The notes under the pieces were generated by a model. It saw only the letters and a list, made by a program, of their open reading frames with translations, had not been told where the DNA came from and ran no database searches. Below, piece after piece: positions 6,418 to 11,937 of a stretch of DNA of 11,937 nt. A program made the translations under genes and the position numbers. The number at the start of each line of letters is the position of its first letter. Position 1 is the first letter of the stretch. The DNA lies in assembly GCA_034437075.1 (NCBI GenBank), contig DAOTVD010000318.1:1-11937 (forward strand), given 5' to 3'. The stretch comes from DAOTVD01 sp034437075. Its GTDB lineage: Bacteria > Chloroflexota > Anaerolineae > Aggregatilineales > J027.

Positions 6418-7458
6418 ATGCACAAATCTGCCAAAAAGTTGCTAGCCATTCTGGATGGCAAACCCACAGGGACAAAAGGCCAGTCGATGGTCGAGCTTTC
6501 GCTCACCATGCCGATCTTCCTTATTATGCTCATGGGTCTAGTGGAGGTGGGTTATTTTGCCAACAACTACCTCATTCTGTCGGATGTCGTCCGCGCCGCA
6601 GGCCGCTATGGGTCGTTACAAGACCCGCTAGACTGGAGGCCAGGTAATGAGCGGCTTTACCATTTCTTGGATTGCGACGCCACATCCATCAACCCTAATG
6701 CCGCCACAGAATATCCTATCCCGGCTGGGCCAAACCTAAATCTGAGCCAGGTGCAGAGCGAAGTGAATAGCGCTTTGCAATTAGGGGGTTACTTCCGCAC
6801 GGATGGTACTGAAAGCGCGAACCTGGGGTATTACGATGGTGTAGCCTGTTCAGTACTCGCGAATTTGGCCCCTTTAGAATTAAACCGGACAGTCGATGAC
6901 ATTGTCATATCCGTGTTTTCTTATGCCACGTTGGAGGGCGCGGAACCCTGTGGCGGGGCAGCTAATTCGCCCTGTATCCGCGTGACCGGGCGTTACCCAG
7001 CGCGGCAAAACGAATGTGCCAATGATGCGCGCGACCCATTTGATATTGATGGTGATGGCGTCTTGGATGATGGCAGCGGTGAAACCCCCGCCGAGCGGCG
7101 AGATATCAACGGCGACTATTTCGATAGTACGACCGATGAACAAGTTCGCGGCTATGTCTTTCGCGGGCATGCTTTTGACCCCGATGAACCAAGCTGCTTT
7201 GGGTCTCACTTCACCGTACAATGGATGGAAGAACAACTCGAAAAATCGCTTGTGCTACCAAACAATGACGGCGAACGAATGGATGTTGATGAAATAACAG
7301 CTATCCCCAACTATGGCTTGGTCTTGGTTGAAATCACCTTTGCCAGTGAACAACTGTTGGGATTACCCTTTTTCACATGGGTTGGTAATCCGATTGATGT
7401 ACATATCTGGGGTATTTTCCCTGTATCCGCCGCCGAACCTGACATTGAGGTCAATTAG
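6418..7458 (+). CDS. TadE-like surface/pilus assembly protein with EF-hand-like Asp loop
   Basis: 346 residues, longer than a usual TadE pseudopilin (about 150-200). Residues 21-26 (GQSMVE) form a type IV prepilin-like processing site: Gly21 before the cleaved bond and Glu26 at +5. They lead into one membrane segment (about 27-52). The following SDVVRAAGRYGS resembles the conserved post-membrane part of TadE-like proteins. In Tad systems such minor pseudopilins support Flp pilus assembly or anchoring at the cell surface. The extracellular part is acidic and contains D209-I-D-G-D213-G-V-L-D217-D, an EF-hand/dockerin-style calcium loop. Several Cys are present (for example LDCD and VACSVL). It is first in a same-strand set with TadG- and TadE-like genes; the stop lies 26 bases before the next ATG. 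The ribosome site is weak. No pilin or motor gene is nearby, so assembly of a true pilus is not shown. Confidence 0.83.
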   Translation: MHKSAKKLLAILDGKPTGTKGQSMVELSLTMPIFLIMLMGLVEVGYFANNYLILSDVVRAAGRYGSLQDPLDWRPGNERLYHFLDCDATSINPNAATEYPIPAGPNLNLSQVQSEVNSALQLGGYFRTDGTESANLGYYDGVACSVLANLAPLELNRTVDDIVISVFSYATLEGAEPCGGAANSPCIRVTGRYPARQNECANDARDPFDIDGDGVLDDGSGETPAERRDINGDYFDSTTDEQVRGYVFRGHAFDPDEPSCFGSHFTVQWMEEQLEKSLVLPNNDGERMDVDEITAIPNYGLVLVEITFASEQLLGLPFFTWVGNPIDVHIWGIFPVSAAEPDIEVN

Positions 7459-7484
7459 AAATTGGGAAGGTATAACGTTAGCTC

Positions 7485-10385
7485 ATGAACATAAGACGTT
7501 TTCGTAAAAAATTATTGCGCCGATTGCGCAATAGTGAACGCGGCCAGTCTATCGTGTTGTTGGCGATTGGCTTTATCGCATTAGCCGCTTTCGTGGGGCT
7601 CGTGACAGACGTCTCAATCATGTTTGTCCGCTATGCGACCCTGCGCCGGGCTGTAGACTCTGCCGCCATCGCAGCAGCGGGGCAAATCCGCGAAGGCACC
7701 AATTATGCGACCGTCGCGCTGACTGCTCGGCAGTATGTCTCTTTACACGGGCTAGAACCGCATCGCGTATGGGTAGAAACCTGTGAAACAGAAATCCATG
7801 AATGGCGTGTCGAAGAAGGTAACCCGCCACCCGCGAATCCGGACGATCTCGACCCGTTCATTCTCAACAATCCAAGCCTATTCCCACGCCCCACCGACCC
7901 GAACAATAATGTTCCGAATGATGATCTGTATGGTGATGAAGAACTCGAAGCTCTCACTACAATCGAGTTAATGGAAATTGATGAGGATTTTGATACGGAA
8001 TTGTGCGATGCAGGCGACCCGCGCAAATTGGTGCGTGTCGTAGCCCAGATCAATTCGGAGACGACTTTTCTACGCTTGGTCGGCATGGATGATTTTATTA
8101 TCAGCGCCAGCGCAACCTCTGAAACAGCCGCCCTAGATATTGCACTGGTGTTAGATGCCTCTACCTCAATGTCGGGTGACACCACCATTCAGGACTATAC
8201 AAATGACCCGCTGGGGACAGGCATTAATGGCGCCGGTATGACCCAACCTGCCACGCTGCGCGAGAATCCGCCCAACCCGAATGCTGTAAACCGAGAGGCG
8301 TACCGCTTAGCTGCCAATGAGACAGGCAACTTTAACCTTGTCCGGGGCGATGGTTCAAGCAATCTGCGGGATTATTGCTACTATACGGGGGGTGCCGTCA
8401 GTTCAATTCGCCCGCAGCATGGCTTTTGCTGTAATGACCCCGGCGCAAGCGCCAACGTCGCGTTTGATGAAGCAACCGAGCGCTGGTTCATTTACACCGA
8501 TGGCGTTTTGAGCACCGACCCAGCAGCCCTCGCTTATGACCCGCCTGAAAATGATGAATTCGGGCATGGCGGGGTTATTCTGAACGCCACCGATTTTTCG
8601 ACCTTGCCCGATGGCATCTTTAATACCGCCAATGGTGACCAGCTTGGTGTGCGTTACAACGTGCCAGATGGAGACTTTTCTGATCTCGTCTGTATGCCAT
8701 TCCGCCAGGTGAAAGACGCTGCACGTAACTTTATCCAACGCTTGGATTTCGTGCGCGGTGACCGGGTGGGCCTGGTGACGTTTTCTGCACAGGCGCAGGT
8801 CGTGTACCCCAATATCGGCCCGCGTAACCCCGCGAATGTTACCGATGCGCCACCACCTATGATGGTTTCAGAAGAAGATGCCATCCGGACTTTGAATCAG
8901 TTCGTCGGAATTTATGAAAATCCTAGTGGCGACAATGACCGTTGTCTGGCCCAAACTGCCGCCGTGGCCGATGTGGACGCCAACGTTTTCGTGGCTAACG
9001 ATATAAGGGCCGCCAACTCTGATGCGGATGACACAAATGATATTGATCCATCCACGTTCACTTTCGAACTAGCAAACGGCTTGCGCCCCTTCGCCTACGA
9101 AGTCACCGCCCAATGCAGCACCACGAATGTTGGCGATGGGTTGCGCGCTGCAAATGCCTTGCTGACAGATGTTGATACCATCCGGCGCGACTCGGTCTGG
9201 GTGACCATTTTGCTCAGCGACGGCGCGACTAATTCGTCCTATTACATCAACCCGAACAACACGTTCGAAGAAGGTGGCACCGATACAGGCAATATTCCAG
9301 AATATGGCGACTTCGGCTTTTGCCCGTGGTACACGTTTTGTTACAACCGCGCCCCAGGCCATCCGGTGCACCAACATATGGGTGACGATGCCTTGTGGTA
9401 CGATGGCTTTAGCCGGTATGGCGAAGCCGACCCCACCGCCGCAGATGGTTTACCGAGTTGGGATGAACTATTCTGGGACTGGGGCTTGGGCGATTGGTGG
9501 GCGCCAAGTGGTTCAAACGTCGATTGGAGCCTGTTGCCCAACGATGGAACACGTGAATATCAGTACGTGGGTAACTTCCCAAATGTTGGGAATGGCGTCG
9601 CCCGGCTTTGGGGAAATAGCGTCGGCTATGACGCCAATCGCGATGGCACCGACGACGTCACCCTCACCGATATAGAAAGTATCTTCCCGTACCCTAGCTA
9701 CGCAGAATGTGCAGCTTCTTACGCGAACGCCACATCCCTGAATCTAGATATTCAAAACCAGACGGTAACGGTTAATGGGGAACTGGTCAACTACGGAGCC
9801 CGTGAAAACTGGTTCCGGCGAAATCTCGACCTAGCATGTAATGATCAGAACCCAGATACACGCCACTTCTGCGTCGAATGGAGCAATGATGAGAGCGAAA
9901 ATGGCCTGCCCCCCGACACAACCACGCTGACGGGTGAATGCGGCGTAACGGGACGCTATGACGCGGATGATTACGCCCGCGACATGGCCGACTGGGCCGG
10001 GCTAGCCGTTTTGGACACCGCCCAGAACATCCCAGGCAACTTCATCACCCTGTTTACCATCGGGTTTGGTGAAGACTTCTCTGAGAATCTGTCTGGGGCA
10101 GCTTTGCTCCGCTATATTGCTGACGCCGGGGATAACGGCATCATCGACAATAACCTCCAGCAAGATTGGCGAGACAACGGCGTTCTGGATCATGGCACCA
10201 GTGGTACGCTCAATGGTGGGTATCCAGCCGAATTCGGCGAGAATGATCCCTGCTTCGGCTTAGATGACACCCAAGCCGAGCGCGAAATTTGGTGTGGGCA
10301 ATACTACTACGCCCGTGATGTGCAATCATTGGAAGAAGTTTTCGAAGCTATCGCCGGTCGCTTGTTTACACGTATCGCACGCTAA
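7485..10385 (+). CDS. TadG-like membrane-anchored protein with von Willebrand A (MIDAS) domain and large insertions
   Basis: 966 residues. A basic N-terminus (RRFRKKLLRRLR), then RGQSIVLLAIGF and one membrane segment (about 21-47), matches the Tad/TadG-type N-terminal domain. TadG lacks the Glu+5 of pseudopilins: here the position is Leu. Residues 219-966 form a vWA fold with a complete metal-ion-dependent adhesion site: D224-A-S226-T-S228, T547 in TTNVGDGL, and D579 in LLSDGATN. The last strand is FTIGFGED (about 857-864). The fold is interrupted by long insertions at roughly 232-405 and 590-830, rich in Cys, Tyr and Trp, with another calcium-type loop D716-A-N-R-D720-G-T-D. It is probably displayed outside the membrane and binds a ligand or pilus component through a divalent metal. 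The start follows GGGAAGG 14 bases upstream. The next gene begins 24 bases after its stop. Confidence 0.85.
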   Translation: MNIRRFRKKLLRRLRNSERGQSIVLLAIGFIALAAFVGLVTDVSIMFVRYATLRRAVDSAAIAAAGQIREGTNYATVALTARQYVSLHGLEPHRVWVETCETEIHEWRVEEGNPPPANPDDLDPFILNNPSLFPRPTDPNNNVPNDDLYGDEELEALTTIELMEIDEDFDTELCDAGDPRKLVRVVAQINSETTFLRLVGMDDFIISASATSETAALDIALVLDASTSMSGDTTIQDYTNDPLGTGINGAGMTQPATLRENPPNPNAVNREAYRLAANETGNFNLVRGDGSSNLRDYCYYTGGAVSSIRPQHGFCCNDPGASANVAFDEATERWFIYTDGVLSTDPAALAYDPPENDEFGHGGVILNATDFSTLPDGIFNTANGDQLGVRYNVPDGDFSDLVCMPFRQVKDAARNFIQRLDFVRGDRVGLVTFSAQAQVVYPNIGPRNPANVTDAPPPMMVSEEDAIRTLNQFVGIYENPSGDNDRCLAQTAAVADVDANVFVANDIRAANSDADDTNDIDPSTFTFELANGLRPFAYEVTAQCSTTNVGDGLRAANALLTDVDTIRRDSVWVTILLSDGATNSSYYINPNNTFEEGGTDTGNIPEYGDFGFCPWYTFCYNRAPGHPVHQHMGDDALWYDGFSRYGEADPTAADGLPSWDELFWDWGLGDWWAPSGSNVDWSLLPNDGTREYQYVGNFPNVGNGVARLWGNSVGYDANRDGTDDVTLTDIESIFPYPSYAECAASYANATSLNLDIQNQTVTVNGELVNYGARENWFRRNLDLACNDQNPDTRHFCVEWSNDESENGLPPDTTTLTGECGVTGRYDADDYARDMADWAGLAVLDTAQNIPGNFITLFTIGFGEDFSENLSGAALLRYIADAGDNGIIDNNLQQDWRDNGVLDHGTSGTLNGGYPAEFGENDPCFGLDDTQAEREIWCGQYYYARDVQSLEEVFEAIAGRLFTRIAR

Positions 10386-10409
10386 GAATATAAAAGGAAG
10401 ACAGAACTT

Positions 10410-11937
10410 ATGGCGCTCTCCCCCCCTAACAAAGCCGTGCGAAGTCGGCGAGGCCAAACCCTGGTTGAATTCGCACTGACCTTGCCGATTTTGCTAATTC
10501 TGGTTTTCGGCATTATCGAATTTGCTCGCATTTTTCAGTCCTGGGTGACGCTCCAAAACTCGGCCCGTGTTGCCGTGCGCGCGGGCATCACCGGCGACTG
10601 GGAGCCCGAAAGCGTCATTGATCGCATGGCGAATCCGAGCTCAATTGGTGACCCAGAAAACAAAGACAGTGTTCTGGCCCATTGGATTCCCTGCGAAACT
10701 AATGGCACGAATGCCCGTTTCCGGCAACACTGGGGCATCGAATGCGACCCTGAGTCGGACGACCATGATGGTCTGCGCAATGATATGGCCCGTTTGATGT
10801 GGATCGCTGATAATGCGCGCAATGGTGCCGCTGGTCTCAACCTGGCCGCGGGCGAACATATTGTGGGCTTACATGATGACCAGGGCAATGAAATTCAAAG
10901 TTACCCGACCGAATTGAACTATGATGCCGCGAACGTCCAAAGTGATGAACCCGGTTGGTTCCATGTTTGGATATGCAGTGGACGCCCGCCGCTCATTGCC
11001 GACTCGAATACGGTGGCTCAGCGTTACCAGGTGCCGGCTGACCGTAGCGACCGTACCTGTACCTTGCTAGAGGATGCGCATGGTGGCGGTACAGCCTTTG
11101 GGCCACCCTCCGGCGCGAACCAATATGACGCAGGCGGCCCAGGCGATGTCTTGGAAGTGGTCGTCTTCTACAACCATCCCTTGATTACCCCCCTAGGGCT
11201 GGCCGAACATCTGCCTTTGATGGCGCGCCGCGTTGGCGTGAACGAGGCTTTCCGCGCGACACGCGCCGTGAACCTGCCCCCGCAGTTGTTGACCTCGCCG
11301 AACTTAGAGGAATCGCCCAGCACAACCCCAGAGGACACAGTCGATCCTTCGGCGGAGCCGACCGACCCAACTGAGGAAGCGCCACCGACCGAGCCGACGG
11401 AACCACCCACCCCCGAACCGACCGATCCGCCCGTTTGCACGGATGTATCCATCGTGCCCGGCAGTGTGATCATCTTTGCAAACCGTCTGCGGCTCGAAAT
11501 TGAGTACACCAACCCCGACAACGCGCCCTTTTATCTGACCGGGGCCAATATCGACTGGCGCCCGCTTGTGATCCATCCGGGCATGCAGATCGACGAAATG
11601 TCCATGTGGATTAACGGTAGCAACCGGACGCACTGGGAAGGCCCCAGCCGTAACGACCCATTAGTCGTGAATGCATCCAACGCGCAGGGCGGTACATGGT
11701 TCAGTGACCCCAACCGGCGTCTCATCCAGCCTGGCCAAACCCTGTGGGAAGCCCAATTCAGCAACTTTGGCACCGACTCCTTCGACATCGAAGGCTATAC
11801 GGTGGAAGATTTCTATGGCTCGTCCCTGTTCTTCGGGTACCCCGGCATACCAGCCGAATGTGAGATTGAATTCCCGGTAGATGAACCAGGCCCCACCCCC
11901 GCCCCCTCAGACACGCCCACCCCGACCTGCTCGGATG
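10410..11937 (+). CDS. Second TadE-like protein with Pro/Thr linker and extracellular module (partial, continues past right edge)
   Basis: Open for at least 509 codons to the window end. Start ATG 10410 has AAGGAAG 9 bases upstream. Residues 15-20 (GQTLVE) are a prepilin-like site with Glu20 at +5, followed by a membrane segment (about 21-42) and a TadE-like LQNSARVAVRAG. An extracellular region with several Cys runs to about residue 300. A Pro/Thr/Glu linker follows (about 305-342, TEPTEPPTPEPTDPP-like). A module from Cys343 to Cys484 comes next, probably beta-rich, of no family I recognise. A second linker (PGPTPAPSDTPTPT) then leads to Cys507-Ser-Asp, which echoes Cys343-Thr-Asp, so the module may repeat beyond the edge. 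It is the third gene of the tad-type set and much longer than ordinary TadE. It is likely a surface-exposed, prepilin-peptidase-processed protein; its ligand is unknown. Confidence 0.83.
   Translation, partial: MALSPPNKAVRSRRGQTLVEFALTLPILLILVFGIIEFARIFQSWVTLQNSARVAVRAGITGDWEPESVIDRMANPSSIGDPENKDSVLAHWIPCETNGTNARFRQHWGIECDPESDDHDGLRNDMARLMWIADNARNGAAGLNLAAGEHIVGLHDDQGNEIQSYPTELNYDAANVQSDEPGWFHVWICSGRPPLIADSNTVAQRYQVPADRSDRTCTLLEDAHGGGTAFGPPSGANQYDAGGPGDVLEVVVFYNHPLITPLGLAEHLPLMARRVGVNEAFRATRAVNLPPQLLTSPNLEESPSTTPEDTVDPSAEPTDPTEEAPPTEPTEPPTPEPTDPPVCTDVSIVPGSVIIFANRLRLEIEYTNPDNAPFYLTGANIDWRPLVIHPGMQIDEMSMWINGSNRTHWEGPSRNDPLVVNASNAQGGTWFSDPNRRLIQPGQTLWEAQFSNFGTDSFDIEGYTVEDFYGSSLFFGYPGIPAECEIEFPVDEPGPTPAPSDTPTPTCSD
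11325..11436 (+). repeat. Low-complexity Pro/Thr/Glu linker coding repeat
   Basis: Degenerate short repeats of the type CCGACCGA/GAGCCGAC encode PTE/PTD tracts separating the TadE-like part from the C343-C484 module. It is a coding low-complexity stretch, typical of surface-protein spacers. Confidence 0.7.

Noticed and set aside
11325..11436. Short direct repeats as a possible CRISPR or iteron array
   Set aside because: They are in frame within a coding sequence, degenerate, have no constant spacers, and encode a Pro/Thr/Glu linker.

Overview
The window reads as bacterial chromosome, most probably from Chloroflexota (an Anaerolineae-like lineage). This assignment is an inference. It rests on TadE/TadG-type surface proteins with Pro/Thr/Glu linkers (TEPTEPPTPEPTD style), a TPR protein with an acidic tail full of Trp-Leu motifs, an Rv1855c-like F420 oxidoreductase and moderate-to-high GC. 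No rRNA, tRNA or CRISPR array is visible.

Left third (minus strand, 1-3982): two co-directional genes, probably one transcript. The first is a 937-residue protein with about 230 residues of TPR-like helices followed by about 680 residues of acidic, disordered-looking sequence carrying about 20 short aromatic-Leu motifs. Its stop is 52 bases before the second gene, which runs off the left edge. The second gene holds three units with an exact 92-residue period, each starting with DPMAWLESLAAR. The shared Trp-Leu motif style suggests both proteins belong to one multivalent scaffold or docking apparatus. Their function is unknown.

Middle (3983-6417): a divergent intergenic region holds a roughly 177-base palindromic element with 11-base inverted ends, resembling a miniature mobile or REP-like element. 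It is followed on the plus strand by a luciferase-like F420-dependent oxidoreductase and then an orphan OmpR/PhoB-type response regulator whose receiver acidic pocket is eroded.

Right half (6418-11937, plus strand): a tight TadE-TadG-TadE gene set, probably one operon. It encodes a 346-residue TadE-like protein with an EF-hand-like loop, a 966-residue TadG-like protein with a von Willebrand A domain, intact metal site and large Cys-rich insertions, and a second TadE-like protein with an extracellular modular extension that continues past the right edge. The Tad motor and pilin genes (tadA, tadB, tadC, flp) are not in the window. The response regulator just upstream is a plausible but unproven regulator of this surface locus.
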